Below are positions 52,424 to 63,275 of a DNA stretch of 64,000 nucleotides, one piece after another. The notes below the pieces were generated by a model that saw only the letters and a list, made by a program, of their open reading frames with translations, was not told where the DNA came from and did no database searches. Positions within the stretch are counted from its first letter, which is position 1. The number at the start of each line of letters is the position of its first letter. Made by a program: the position numbers and the translations under genes. Source of the DNA: Microbaculum marinisediminis (GTDB lineage: Bacteria > Pseudomonadota > Alphaproteobacteria > Rhizobiales > Tepidamorphaceae); the NCBI RefSeq assembly GCF_025397915.1, contig NZ_JALIDZ010000001.1, positions 62,001 to 126,000 on the forward strand. The letters are read 5' to 3'.

Positions 52424-53832
52424 TCGACGCCCTCCGCGACGACGCGCGTGGCCTTGCGGATATGGGCGGCGACGGCGGCCGTTTCGGCCGGCAGCCGCTC
52501 GAAGCGCTCCCGACGCTCGTGCAGGTCGGCCAGCCACGCCGGCAGTGCCGGACGGATGCCGGCCGCGGCCTCGACGGCATCGGGGAACTTGGCCGGATGG
52601 GCGGTCGACAAGGTGATCATCGGCACGCCGGCGTCGATCCGGACCTTGCGCGCGGCGGCGATGCCCACGGCGGTGTGCGGATCGGCCAGATAGCCGGCCC
52701 CGTCGAGGACCCGCTTGATCGTTGCCGCGCATTCGGCCTCGTCGGTGCGGGCGGCGTCGAAATGGCGCCTGATCGTCGAAAGCGTGGCATCGTCGAGGGT
52801 GAAGGAGCCGGACTGCTTGAGACCGTCCATCCAGCGGTTGACCGCGCCGGCGTCGCGGCCACTCGTCTCGAACAGCAGCCGCTCGAAGTTGGACGAGACC
52901 TGGATATCCATGCTCGGGCTCGTCGTCGGCAGCACCGAGCGCACCTCGTAGCGGCCGGTCTCGAGCGTGCGGGCTAGGATGTCGTTGACGTTGGTGGCGA
53001 TCACCAGCCGGTCGATCGGCAGGCCCATCCGCGCGGCGACGTAGCCAGCGAAGATGTCGCCGAAATTGCCGGTCGGCACGGTGAAGCCGACCGGACGGTG
53101 CGGCGCGCCAAGGGCCACGGCAGACGTAAAGTAGTAGACGACCTGGGCAACGATGCGCGCCCAGTTGATCGAATTGACGCCGGAGAGCGCCACCTGCCGC
53201 CGGAAGTCCGAATCGTTGAACAGGCCCTTCACGATTGCCTGGCAGTCGTCGAAGTTGCCCGACAACGCCAGGGCGTGGACATTGTCCTCGCTGGCCGTCG
53301 TCATCTGGCGGCGCTGGACGTCGCTGACGCGCCCGTCCGGGAACAGGATGAAGACGTCGGTGCGGGCGCGGCCGCGGAAGGCCTCGATCGCCGCACCGCC
53401 TGTGTCTCCCGAAGTGGCGCCGACGATCGTCGCGCGGGCGCCGCGTTCCTCGAGCACATGGTCCATCAACCGCGCCAGCAGAAGCATCGCCACGTCCTTG
53501 AAGGCGAGCGTCGGCCCGTGGAACAGTTCGAGGACCCAGTCGTTCGGCCCGGTCTGCACGAGCGGGGCGACGGCCGGGTGACGGAACTGGGCGTAGGCAT
53601 CGGCGATCATCGCGCGCAGCGCCGCCGGCGCGATGGCATCGCCGACGAACGGTGCAATGATCCGCTCCGCGACCTGTGGATAGCTCAGGCCGGCCAGCGC
53701 GGCGATATCGGCTTTCGACATGACCGGCCAGGTTTCGGGCACATAGAGCCCGCCGTCGGCGGCAAGGCCGGTCAGCAGGACGTCGGCGAAGTCGAGGACG
53801 GGCGCCTGCCCGCGGGTGCTCACGTATCTCAA
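52420..53832 (-). CDS. thrC: Threonine synthase
   Basis: PLP enzyme converting O-phosphohomoserine to threonine; partner of thrB at 43879. The 470-residue product has YVSTRGQAPVLDFADVLLTGLAADGGLYVPE, the PLP-lysine region HGPTLAFKDVAMLLLARLM (about residue 112) and VGATSGDTGGAAIEAFRGR. Start is TTG (53832) with GGAG upstream; this gives the family N-terminus RYVSTRG. It lies 53 bases after SURF1 on the same strand. Confidence 0.96.
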   Translation of the reverse strand: MRYVSTRGQAPVLDFADVLLTGLAADGGLYVPETWPVMSKADIAALAGLSYPQVAERIIAPFVGDAIAPAALRAMIADAYAQFRHPAVAPLVQTGPNDWVLELFHGPTLAFKDVAMLLLARLMDHVLEERGARATIVGATSGDTGGAAIEAFRGRARTDVFILFPDGRVSDVQRRQMTTASEDNVHALALSGNFDDCQAIVKGLFNDSDFRRQVALSGVNSINWARIVAQVVYYFTSAVALGAPHRPVGFTVPTGNFGDIFAGYVAARMGLPIDRLVIATNVNDILARTLETGRYEVRSVLPTTSPSMDIQVSSNFERLLFETSGRDAGAVNRWMDGLKQSGSFTLDDATLSTIRRHFDAARTDEAECAATIKRVLDGAGYLADPHTAVGIAAARKVRIDAGVPMITLSTAHPAKFPDAVEAAAGIRPALPAWLADLHERRERFERLPAETAAVAAHIRKATRVVAEGVE

Positions 53833-53885
53833 TTCTGCTCCAGACCGGTTCGGGAGGCGCGTTAAACGCCGCTTTCGAGTGGACC

Positions 53886-54653
53886 CTATTGCCGGGGCGC
53901 ATCCTCGGCAAGCCGCCGACTACGCAGCTGGCCGAAGGCCCAGGCGATGTAGACGCCGGCCAGCGCGGCGGCGAGGCCGTACCAGGTGATGGCGTAGCCG
54001 AGGTGACTGTTGCTGAATTGGATCCGCGTGGTGCCGCCGAGCGGCAGGCCGCCGGGATTGGGCGCCGCGTCGGCATCGACGAAGAACGGCGCGACGCGCT
54101 GCAGGCCGAAGGCTTCGGCGATTTGAGCCGGGTCGCGGACATACCAGTCGCCGCGGGCCGGATCGGGATCGGGCGTAAACAGGTTGCCCGGTTCCGGCAT
54201 GCGGATCAGGCCGGTCACCGTCACTTCGCCTTCGATCCGCCCCTCGGAGCGGCTCTCCGGATCGCGCTTGCCGTGGGGCACGAATCCGCGATTGACGATC
54301 ACCGTCGACCCGTCGGCGAGGTCGAGCGGCGTCAGGATCCAGTAGCCGGGGCCGGATACGGCGAACCGATCGTCCTCGAGGCTGGTGAAGACGGCCACCT
54401 CGTGGGCGTGGTCGAAGGTGCCGGTCAGCGTCACCTTGCGGTATTCGTCAGCGTCGAAGTCGATCGCGGGCCAGTCGGCCTCCGTCGGGAGCGGCAGGGC
54501 TGGCTCTTCGATGCGCGTGGTCACCATCGCGATCAGGCCCTCTTTCCAGGCCAGCCGCTTGAGCTGCCAGGTGCCGAGGCCACACAGGATCGCGACGCCG
54601 AGCGCGCAGACGAGGCCGGCAAGGACGATTTTTCGGGTGACGGTCTTTTCCAT
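53886..54653 (-). CDS. SURF1 family cytochrome oxidase assembly protein
   Basis: Helps insert heme a into subunit I of aa3 oxidase. The 255-residue product has two terminal helices, RKIVLAGLVCALGVAILCGLGTWQLKRL (about residues 7-32) and YAITWYGLAAALAGVYIAWAFG (about residues 222-243), with the SURF1 periplasmic motifs GPGYWILTPLDL, VNRGFVPHG and NSHLGYAITWY. ATG at 54653 is 4 bases after the DUF983 stop, so the genes are one transcript. Confidence 0.93.
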   Translation of the reverse strand: MEKTVTRKIVLAGLVCALGVAILCGLGTWQLKRLAWKEGLIAMVTTRIEEPALPLPTEADWPAIDFDADEYRKVTLTGTFDHAHEVAVFTSLEDDRFAVSGPGYWILTPLDLADGSTVIVNRGFVPHGKRDPESRSEGRIEGEVTVTGLIRMPEPGNLFTPDPDPARGDWYVRDPAQIAEAFGLQRVAPFFVDADAAPNPGGLPLGGTTRIQFSNSHLGYAITWYGLAAALAGVYIAWAFGQLRSRRLAEDAPRQ

Positions 54654-54657
54654 GCCG

Positions 54658-55059
54658 CTAGTCGCCGCGTGGCTCCTCGTCGTCCCGGACGAGCCTGCCC
54701 TCCTGCGCCTTGTGGACATACTGCTGGGCGATCAACAGGCCCTTGAGCGGGCGCAGCATGCCGATGGACAGAAGCAGGATCAGCGGGATCCACAGGATCA
54801 GATGCAGCCAGTAGGGCGGCTGGTAGGTGAACTCGACGAAGAAGGCGAGGCCGACGACGATGATCCCGACGACGAGAATGACGAAAACCGCCGGGCCATC
54901 GGCGGAATCGATGAAGGAATAGTCGAGCCCGCATTGGTCGCATTTCGGCGCGGTGTCGAGCCAACGGGTGAACAGCCGGCCCTGGCCGCAGCGCGGGCAC
55001 CGGCCGGCAAGGCCGGCGGACAGAGGCGAAACCGGCGGATATCTGTGGTCGTCGCTCAT
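54658..55059 (-). CDS. DUF983 family protein
   Basis: A 133-residue protein with a zinc-ribbon-like N-terminus (CPRCGQGRLF and CDQCGLDYSF, two CxxC pairs) followed by two helices (FVILVVGIIVVGLAFFVEF, HLILWIPLILLLSIGML). DUF983 genes are common between ctaE and SURF1 in alphaproteobacterial oxidase operons and may take part in assembly. ATG at 55059 and GTG at 55062 are both possible starts. Confidence 0.88.
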   Translation of the reverse strand: MSDDHRYPPVSPLSAGLAGRCPRCGQGRLFTRWLDTAPKCDQCGLDYSFIDSADGPAVFVILVVGIIVVGLAFFVEFTYQPPYWLHLILWIPLILLLSIGMLRPLKGLLIAQQYVHKAQEGRLVRDDEEPRGD

Positions 55060-55133
55060 CACGAATGGGCCTCAGAAAGCAGGAAGGCGGCCGTGTGGCC
55101 GCCCCCCAATGGTTGTCGTGAGGCGGAAAAGCC

Positions 55134-55970
55134 TCAGTAGATCTCGGCGGTGCTGGCGCCCCACACGTAGATGCAGGCGAACAGGAACAGCCACACCACG
55201 TCGACGAAATGCCAGTACCAGGCGGCGGCCTCGAAGCCGAAATGGTGGTCCGGCTTGAAGTGGCCGGCCAGCGCGCGGAACAGGCAAACGAGCAGGAAGA
55301 TCGTGCCGATGATGACGTGGGCGCCGTGGAAGCCGGTCGCCATGTAGAAGGTCGCGCCGTAGATGTTGCCGGCGAAGGAGAAGTCCGCGTGGGCATACTC
55401 GAACGCCTGCACGCAGGTGAACAGCACGGCCAGGATCACGGTGGTGATCAGCCCCCACTTCAGGCCGTTGCGGTCGTTGTGCACCAGCGAGTGGTGGGCC
55501 CAGGTCACCGTGGTGCCGGACGTCAGCAGGATCAGCGTGTTGAGCAGCGGCAGGTGCCAGGGATCGAAGGTCTCGATGCCCGCGGGCGGCCAGACACCGC
55601 CGGTCGCCTCGACGCGGGAATACTGGATCGCCTCGCCGGTGAACAGAGACGCGTCGAAGAAGGCCCAGAACCAGGCGACGAAGAACATCACCTCGGAGGC
55701 GATGAACAGGATCATGCCGTAGCGCAGATGCAGCTGGACGACAGGCGTGTGGTGCCCCTCGAACTCCGCCTCGCGGATCACGTCGCGCCACCAGGAGAGC
55801 ATCACGAAAGCGACCAGCAGCAGGCCGATGATCAGCACCCAGGGGCCGGCGTCATGCATGAACATGACCATGCCGACGGCACTTACAAGGCCGGAGAAGG
55901 CCCCGACGATCGGCCAAGGGCTCGGATCGACGAGATGAAAGTCATGATTTTTCGCGTGGGCGTCTGCCAT
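55134..55970 (-). CDS. ctaE: Cytochrome c oxidase subunit III
   Basis: Seven-helix subunit of the aa3 oxidase. The 278-residue product has [29 protein letters not shown] (about residue 82-110) with the conserved Glu, [16 protein letters not shown] and the C-terminal [23 protein letters not shown]. Transcribed downstream of ctaG with a 71-base gap. Confidence 0.97.
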   Translation of the reverse strand: MADAHAKNHDFHLVDPSPWPIVGAFSGLVSAVGMVMFMHDAGPWVLIIGLLLVAFVMLSWWRDVIREAEFEGHHTPVVQLHLRYGMILFIASEVMFFVAWFWAFFDASLFTGEAIQYSRVEATGGVWPPAGIETFDPWHLPLLNTLILLTSGTTVTWAHHSLVHNDRNGLKWGLITTVILAVLFTCVQAFEYAHADFSFAGNIYGATFYMATGFHGAHVIIGTIFLLVCLFRALAGHFKPDHHFGFEAAAWYWHFVDVVWLFLFACIYVWGASTAEIY

Positions 55971-56041
55971 TTCGAAGTGTCCCCTCGTCAGGTCGCGTAC
56001 CGCTTAGCGCGGCCTGTTCCCTCTATCTAGCCTCACAATGG

Positions 56042-56674
56042 CTACCCGTCAGCCCCGGTCGGGGCGGCGGCAGCCGGTTTAACTTCGGCCTTCTTCGCGT
56101 CCTTGTCGGGGAAGAAGGCGTAGGAGAGCGTTATCTCGCCGATCCGCTGGGTGTCCTTGTCGTCGACGATGGCCGGATCGACGAAGAAGACGACAGGCAT
56201 GTCCGCGGTGGAGTCCGCGTCGAGCGGCTGCTCTGTGAAGCAGAAGCACTCGAGCTTGTTGAAATAGATGCCGGCCGCGGCGGGCGAGACGTTGAACGAC
56301 GACGTGCCGACCGTGCCCTCGTGGCTCAGGTTGCGGGCGACGTAGATCATCTGTCCCGTCTCGCCGATGTTCAGGGTCAGCGTGGTCTGCTGCGGCTTCA
56401 CCTTCCAGGGCAGATCGCCGGCCACCGTCGCATCGAAGCGGACGGTGATGGTTTGATCGAGCACCCGGTCGGCGCCCTGATCGGCGCGCTGGGTCGTGCC
56501 GCCGTATCCGGTGACGCGGCAGAACAGGTCGTAGAGGGGCACGGCGGCATACGACAAGCCGACCATAACCGCGACCAGCACGACCAACGAGTACGCGGTC
56601 GCCTTGTGCCCGCGCGGCACCGGCTTTTTCCCGTTCGTGTTGTTTCCGGTCGTGTTGTTGCCGTCCGTGCTCAT
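56042..56674 (-). CDS. ctaG: Cytochrome c oxidase copper chaperone CtaG (Cox11)
   Basis: Delivers copper to the CuB centre of subunit I. The 210-residue product has one membrane helix (AYSLVVLVAVMVGLSYAAVPLYDLFC, about residues 27-52) and a periplasmic domain with the copper motif KLECFCFTEQPL (CxC, about residue 140). The N-terminal tail is Asn-rich (NNTTGNNTNGKK). It is 10 bases after the small CoxF gene. Confidence 0.96.
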   Translation of the reverse strand: MSTDGNNTTGNNTNGKKPVPRGHKATAYSLVVLVAVMVGLSYAAVPLYDLFCRVTGYGGTTQRADQGADRVLDQTITVRFDATVAGDLPWKVKPQQTTLTLNIGETGQMIYVARNLSHEGTVGTSSFNVSPAAAGIYFNKLECFCFTEQPLDADSTADMPVVFFVDPAIVDDKDTQRIGEITLSYAFFPDKDAKKAEVKPAAAAPTGADG

Positions 56675-56684
56675 GCCATACCCA

Positions 56685-56840
56685 CTACAACGGCCGGTCT
56701 ATGACGCTGGGACCGAAATTGACGATGGTGATGAGATAGATCAGCACAACGAATGCACTGAGCGCCACCGCGATGGCGATCGAGCGCGACCGTCGACGAC
56801 GCTTCTGTTCTTCCGTCAAGACAATGCCTTCTTCCTTCAT
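56685..56840 (-). CDS. coxF: CoxF-like single-pass small protein
   Basis: A 51-residue protein: MKEEGIVLTEEQKRRRRSRS, then one hydrophobic helix IAIAVALSAFVVLIYLITIV, then NFGPSVIDRPL. It starts 3 bases after the ctaB stop and ends just before ctaG. Small CoxF proteins in this slot are known in alphaproteobacterial oxidase operons; the role is in assembly or stability, not proven. Confidence 0.85.
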   Translation of the reverse strand: MKEEGIVLTEEQKRRRRSRSIAIAVALSAFVVLIYLITIVNFGPSVIDRPL

Positions 56841-56843
56841 GGC

Positions 56844-57812
56844 TCACACAGAGATCCCCAGGAAAGAGTGGGCCGAGATACCGGTGCCCGGCAGGCCGAC
56901 GACGCGTTCGACAAGCAGCGCCGCGAACAGGGCGAAGAGATAGAGAATCGAAAAGCCGAACAGGCGCTTGGCGACCGGGCCGATCGCCCCTTCAGGGCCG
57001 CGCCACAGTTGCCAGGCGAGGGCTAGGAAGACGATTCCGAGGCCAAGCGAAACGGCGAGATAGAGCCAGCCGCCGAAGCCCAGCACCGCAGGCGCGACGC
57101 CGAGCGGCACCAGGAGAACCGAATAGAGGAAGATCTGGCGGCGCGTCTCGCCGATGCCCGAGACGACCGGCAGCATCGGCACGCCGGCGCGCGCGTAGTC
57201 GCCGGAGCGCACCAGCGCCAGCGCCCAGAAGTGCGGCGGTGTCCAGAAGAAGATGATCAGGAACAGAACGATCGGCTCGAGCGTCACGGTGCCGGTCGCC
57301 GCCGCCCATGCGATCACAGGGGGGAAGGAGCCGGCCGCGCCACCGATGACGATGTTCAGGGCCGTCGCCCGCTTCAGCCACATCGTATAGATGACGGCAT
57401 AGAAGAAGATCGTGAAGAAGAGCAGTCCGGCGGCCAGCCAGTTGGTGGCGAGGCCGAGCACGACGACCGAGAAGCCGGACAGGATCACGCCAAAGGTGAG
57501 CGCCTCCTGCGGATTGACCGCGCCCGAAGGAATCGGGCGGCCGCGCGTGCGCGACATCACCCGGTCGATGTCGGCGTCGTACCACATGTTCAGCGCGCCG
57601 GCGGCACCGGCGCCGATCGCGATCGAGAGGATCGCCGCGACCGCGATGACGGGATGAAGCTGGACGGGCGCCAGCGCCAGCGCGACGATGGCGGTGAAGA
57701 CGACGAGCGACATCACGCGCGGCTTCAGAAGCGCGATGAAGTCGCCGACATCGCCGTTTCCGGCGAGGGTCGTGTCGACCGTCGTATCCATTTCGATGCG
57801 TGCGTCGCTCAT
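56844..57812 (-). CDS. ctaB: Protoheme IX farnesyltransferase (heme o synthase)
   Basis: Attaches the farnesyl tail to heme b for heme a biosynthesis. The 322-residue membrane protein has [29 protein letters not shown] (about residues 68-96, the Asp-rich prenyl-diphosphate site), a second Asp-rich loop region [26 protein letters not shown] and about nine helices. It lies between ctaD and coxF. Confidence 0.96.
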   Translation of the reverse strand: MSDARIEMDTTVDTTLAGNGDVGDFIALLKPRVMSLVVFTAIVALALAPVQLHPVIAVAAILSIAIGAGAAGALNMWYDADIDRVMSRTRGRPIPSGAVNPQEALTFGVILSGFSVVVLGLATNWLAAGLLFFTIFFYAVIYTMWLKRATALNIVIGGAAGSFPPVIAWAAATGTVTLEPIVLFLIIFFWTPPHFWALALVRSGDYARAGVPMLPVVSGIGETRRQIFLYSVLLVPLGVAPAVLGFGGWLYLAVSLGLGIVFLALAWQLWRGPEGAIGPVAKRLFGFSILYLFALFAALLVERVVGLPGTGISAHSFLGISV

Positions 57813-57904
57813 ACGAATCCGGAACCCATCCGTAACGCTGACCTGTCGTTAAGCGTGGTCCGGCGGCGTCTCGACGACGCCGCCGGAGCGTTTTCCTACT
57901 GCCG

Positions 57905-59518
<1,614 letters not shown>

Positions 59519-59549
59519 CTAAATCGTGTTCCGCTGCGGCGGGACCGGA

Positions 59550-60410
59550 TCACTCGCCCGCGGCGCCAGCCGGCTGGGCGGTGACCTGCGCAAGCTTCTT
59601 GGTCTCATCGCGCGGATCGAGATGCGCCGTCTGCTCGGCGACCCAGGCGTCGTATTCCTCCTGGGTCACGACACGCACCGAAATCGGCATGAAGGCATGG
59701 TCGCGGCCGCACAGCTCGGAGCACTGGCCGTAGTACATGCCGGTCTTGGTCGCCTTGAACCAGGTCTCGTTCATACGGCCGGGAACGGCGTCGACCTTCG
59801 ACCCGAAGGCGGGAATGGTCCAGGCATGGATGACGCCGAGCGGATCGGCGGTGATCAGCATCTTCACCACCTTGTCGACCGGAACGACGACGTCGTTGTC
59901 GGTGGCAAGCAGGCGCGGCTGGCCGGGCTGCAATTCATCTTCGGCCAACATGATCGAGTCGAAGCTCAGGCCGTCGTGATCGGGGTATTCGTAGCCCCAG
60001 TACCACTGATAGCCGGTCGCCTTGATGGTCACGTCGGGCTCGGGAACCTCGAGCTGGAAGTAGAGCAGACGGAAGGAGGGAATGGCGATCACGACCAGAA
60101 TGATCACCGGAAGCACCGTCCAGGCGACCTCGAGCATGGTGTTGTGCGAGGTACGCGAGGGATTCGGGTTCCTGCGGGAATTGAACCGCACGACACACAT
60201 CCCCAGGAGCACCACCACGAACAGCGTGATCAGTGTGATCAGGATCAGCAGGAAATTATGGAAACTGGCGATCGATTCCATCACCGGTGTGGCAGCCGGC
60301 TGAAAATCCAGCTGCCATGGCTCTGGCTGCTGGGCCAGCGCCGGCATCGCGCCAGCCGTGAATACCGCCGCCACCGCGAGGGCTGCCGCGATTCGCAATC
60401 TCGAAGCCAT
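59550..60410 (-). CDS. ctaC: Cytochrome c oxidase subunit II
   Basis: Carries the CuA centre and receives electrons from cytochrome c. The 286-residue product has a signal peptide (to about residue 26, MPALAQ), two helices, then the periplasmic CuA domain with QWYWGYEYPDHDG and YYGQCSELCGRDHAFMPISV (C-x3-C-x3-H-x2-M, about residue 223). It begins the aa3 operon; ialB is divergent. Confidence 0.97.
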   Translation of the reverse strand: MASRLRIAAALAVAAVFTAGAMPALAQQPEPWQLDFQPAATPVMESIASFHNFLLILITLITLFVVVLLGMCVVRFNSRRNPNPSRTSHNTMLEVAWTVLPVIILVVIAIPSFRLLYFQLEVPEPDVTIKATGYQWYWGYEYPDHDGLSFDSIMLAEDELQPGQPRLLATDNDVVVPVDKVVKMLITADPLGVIHAWTIPAFGSKVDAVPGRMNETWFKATKTGMYYGQCSELCGRDHAFMPISVRVVTQEEYDAWVAEQTAHLDPRDETKKLAQVTAQPAGAAGE

Positions 60411-60792
60411 TTTGAGCGTGCTCCCTTACCTCTTGCCCCTGCCCCGGCGCGGTTTCCGTGATGTTCCGTCTTCGCGCCTGCCGGCAGTCCAGCGTGCCGG
60501 CACTATTGGGCCTGCTTTAAAATCACACTTCCGCCGCTCTCGGCAATGACCTTTGCCTTTTTTGGCCGCGACAAATTTCCACATCTGGCGATGTGCCGCA
60601 GTATGGCCATCCCCGGGTGGGACGGAATGCGCCTCTGTCCCACCGGCAAAGGGTCGCAACGACCATAGTTCCCTACAAGGTTCGCGGGGGCGTAACGATC
60701 ATTCGGTCCCTTGACAGCCCGAAGGGGTCTGGTAGCACCGCGACTGACAAACAGACCGGGCGCGGCCCGGTCATCGGAAAAGGCGTAACAAT
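60411..60792. promoter_or_regulatory. Divergent promoter region between ctaC and ialB
   Basis: This 382-base gap should hold promoters for both directions. For ialB a TTGACA at 60711-60716 is followed after 16 bases by TAGCAC (60733-60738). No clear minus-strand promoter could be assigned. No gene is evident. Confidence 0.5.
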
Positions 60793-61359
60793 ATGGCGAA
60801 TCGCCTCGAATCGCTGGCCGGTCGGCTGCGCAGCCGGTTTTCCGGGTCTTCCAAGCACTTTCTGACCGCCGGCATCCTCGGCGTCTGCACCCTCCTGGCC
60901 GGTTTCTCGCTTCCGAGCGCCGCCAACGCGCAGGGTGCGGTCAAGTCGACGCATGGCGACTGGCAGATCCGCTGCGACACGCCGCCCGGCGCCCAGGGCG
61001 AACAGTGCGCCCTGGTCCAGAGCGTCACCGCCGAAGACCGGCAGAATGTCGGTCTGACCGTGATCGTGCTGAAGACGGCGGACGGCAAGGACCAGATCCT
61101 GCGCGTCCTGGCGCCGCTCGGCGTCCTGCTGCCGACCGGGCTCGGCCTCAAGGTCGACGATGCGGATATCGGCCGCGCCCAGTTCATCCGCTGCCTGCCC
61201 AACGGCTGCGTCGCCGAGGTCATCATCGACGAGGAGCTGGTGAAGGCCCTCGAGGGCGGCCAGCTCGCCACCTTCATCATCTTCCAGACGCCGGAGGAAG
61301 GGATCGGCATCCCGATGTCGCTGGCCGGCTTCACCGAAGGGTACGCCGCACTGCCCTGA
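60793..61359 (+). CDS. Invasion-associated locus B (IalB) family protein
   Basis: A 188-residue exported protein; the N-terminal hydrophobic segment (LTAGILGVCTLLAGFSLPSAANA, about residues 25-47) is a signal peptide. The mature part begins GDWQIRCDTPPGAQGEQCALVQSV, and CLPNGCVAEVIID follows; these are the typical IalB disulfide segments. IalB of Bartonella aids erythrocyte entry, but homologues in free-living Hyphomicrobiales have an unknown periplasmic role. Its position opposite the cta operon is conserved. Confidence 0.9.
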   Translation: MANRLESLAGRLRSRFSGSSKHFLTAGILGVCTLLAGFSLPSAANAQGAVKSTHGDWQIRCDTPPGAQGEQCALVQSVTAEDRQNVGLTVIVLKTADGKDQILRVLAPLGVLLPTGLGLKVDDADIGRAQFIRCLPNGCVAEVIIDEELVKALEGGQLATFIIFQTPEEGIGIPMSLAGFTEGYAALP

Positions 61360-61383
61360 CAGGCGGGATCGGGAGCTCCCGCC

Positions 61384-62856
61384 ATGACCGGGCCTTCGCA
61401 GGGGGATGCTGTGACCGGGCCCGACGACAATCCCTCCGCGGGCGGGTCCGCGCCGATACCGAAGCACTTCGTCGCCGGCGGCACCATGCGCCACGTGGTG
61501 GTGATGACGGCGACCGCCTCGTTCGGCCTGATGTCGGTGTTCCTGGTCGACCTGGCCGACCTCTATTTCCTCTCGCTTATCGGCGAAGTGGCGGTGGCCG
61601 CGGCGATCGGCTACGCGGGCACGCTGCTGTTCTTCATGATTTCGGTCTCGGTCGGCGTGACGATCGCGGGCTCCGCCCTGGTCTCGCGGGCCATCGGCGC
61701 CGGCGACAACGAGCGGGCGCGCCGCATCGCGACGTCCAGCCTCGTCTACGCCGCTCTCGTCACCAGCCTGGTGGCGCTGCCGTTTGTCGTTTTTGTCGAG
61801 GACGCCCTGACCCTGCTCGGCGCGGACGGCCAGGCGCACACCCTGGCCACCGGCTACCTGCGGATCGTGCTTCCCGCGACGCCTCTCCTGGGGATGGGCA
61901 TGTGCGCGGGCGGACTGCTCAGGGCGCGCGGCGATCCGCGCCGGGCAATGTACGTCACGCTGGCCGGCGCGGTGGTCAACGCGGTGATGGATCCGATCCT
62001 CATCTTCGGCGCAGGACTCGGGGTCGACGGGGCCGCGATCGCCTCTGTGCTGGCCCGTGTCGCCTTCGTCGTCGTCGGCTTCAACGGTCTCGTCCGTGTC
62101 CACAACCTGCTGGCAGCGCCGAGGCTCAGGGGCTTCGCCACCGACGTCCGGCCGATCTCCGCGATCGCCATTCCGGCCATGCTGACCAATGTCGCCACGC
62201 CCGTCGGCAACGCCTACATGACATGGGCGATCGCCAAATACGGCGTGTCGGCGGTGGCCGGCTGGGCGATCGTCGGACGCATCTTGCCAGTCGCCTTCGG
62301 CGGCATCTTCGCGCTGTCGGGCGCGGTGGGGCCGATCATCGGCCAGAACTACGGCGCCGGCCAGTTCGACCGGGTCCGCCAGACCTATATCGACGCGATG
62401 GTCTTCGTCCTCGTCTATGTCGGCATCGTCTGGGTGATCCTGTTCTCGACCCGGCACCTCCTCGTCGCGGCGTTCTCGGCCAGCGGCGACGGCGCCGGGC
62501 TCGTCCTTTTGTTCTGCGGGGTCATCTCCGCCAGCTTCGTGTTCGTCGGCGTGCTGTTCGTCTCGAACGCGGCCTTCAACACGCTCGGCTATCCCTACAT
62601 CTCGACCCTGTTCAACTGGGGGCGGGCGACCCTCGGCACGATCCCGTTCGTCTGGATCGGATCGCTGTGGCTGGGCGCGCCGGGCGTCCTGTGGGGACAG
62701 GCGATCGGCAGCGTCCTGTTCGGCGCCGCCGCCGGGCTCGTCGGCTACCGGCTCGTCACCCACCTGCACCGCCGGCCGCCGGGCGAACCGCCGGTTCCGC
62801 TGTGGCGCATCGCCCTGTCGCCGTTCTCGACCGGCAAGAGCCTGACCGGAATCTGA
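61384..62856 (+). CDS. MATE family efflux transporter
   Basis: A 490-residue, 12-helix multidrug/toxin antiporter. Begins after a polar tail of about 35 residues with MRHVVVMTATASFGLMSVFLVDLADLYFLS; SALVSRAIGAGDNERARRIA and ILPVAFGGIFALSGAVGPIIGQNYGAGQFDRVRQTY are the two inverted-repeat MATE signatures (about residues 96 and 300). Substrate unknown. ATG at 61384 follows GGGAGC, 24 bases after ialB. Confidence 0.93.
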   Translation: MTGPSQGDAVTGPDDNPSAGGSAPIPKHFVAGGTMRHVVVMTATASFGLMSVFLVDLADLYFLSLIGEVAVAAAIGYAGTLLFFMISVSVGVTIAGSALVSRAIGAGDNERARRIATSSLVYAALVTSLVALPFVVFVEDALTLLGADGQAHTLATGYLRIVLPATPLLGMGMCAGGLLRARGDPRRAMYVTLAGAVVNAVMDPILIFGAGLGVDGAAIASVLARVAFVVVGFNGLVRVHNLLAAPRLRGFATDVRPISAIAIPAMLTNVATPVGNAYMTWAIAKYGVSAVAGWAIVGRILPVAFGGIFALSGAVGPIIGQNYGAGQFDRVRQTYIDAMVFVLVYVGIVWVILFSTRHLLVAAFSASGDGAGLVLLFCGVISASFVFVGVLFVSNAAFNTLGYPYISTLFNWGRATLGTIPFVWIGSLWLGAPGVLWGQAIGSVLFGAAAGLVGYRLVTHLHRRPPGEPPVPLWRIALSPFSTGKSLTGI

Positions 62857-62950
62857 GGGACGCGTCGCGCGAATATCCGAGGGTTATGGAATTCCGCGCC
62901 TAGAGACGCTATCTATCGGGCAGCGACAACCGGTCCCGACGGAATTCATC

Positions 62951-63175
62951 ATGAACCGCTACGAACGCCCGGCCGCGCAAGGCGAAGCGGTCATCCAGTA
63001 TCTCGACGGCGATTTCCGGATCCTCAAACCCGGAAGCTACGTCCTGTGCGCGGTCACGGGCCGCCAGATCCCGCTGAGCGAACTTCGCTACTGGAGCGTC
63101 GAGCGTCAGGAAGCCTACGCCGACCACGAAGTCGCCATGCAGGTCTACGAGGAAAAGTTCCGCAAGCGCGGATGA
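62951..63175 (+). CDS. DUF2093 family protein
   Basis: A 74-residue soluble protein with the family pattern GEAVIQYLDGDFRILKPGSYVLCAVTGRQIPLSELRYWSVERQEAY. DUF2093 is a small alphaproteobacterial family of unknown function. It precedes a tandem repeat and the convergent lpxK. Confidence 0.9.
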   Translation: MNRYERPAAQGEAVIQYLDGDFRILKPGSYVLCAVTGRQIPLSELRYWSVERQEAYADHEVAMQVYEEKFRKRG

Positions 63176-63178
63176 CCT

Positions 63179-63237
63179 AGACCCGGATAACGGAGACCCG
63201 GATAACGGGGACGCGGATAACGGGCCGCCGATAACGG
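63179..63237. repeat. 15-bp tandem repeat, about four copies
   Basis: Copies of AGACCCGGATAACGG start at 63179, 63194, 63209 (GGACGCGG variant) and 63224 (GCCGCC variant, one base short). GATAACGG is kept in all. It fills the gap between the DUF2093 stop and the lpxK stop and has the same period as the repeat near ispH, but a different unit. Confidence 0.9.
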
Positions 63238-63275
63238 GCCGGGCGCGAAACCGCCCCGCCCTGCCCCTTCCGGCT

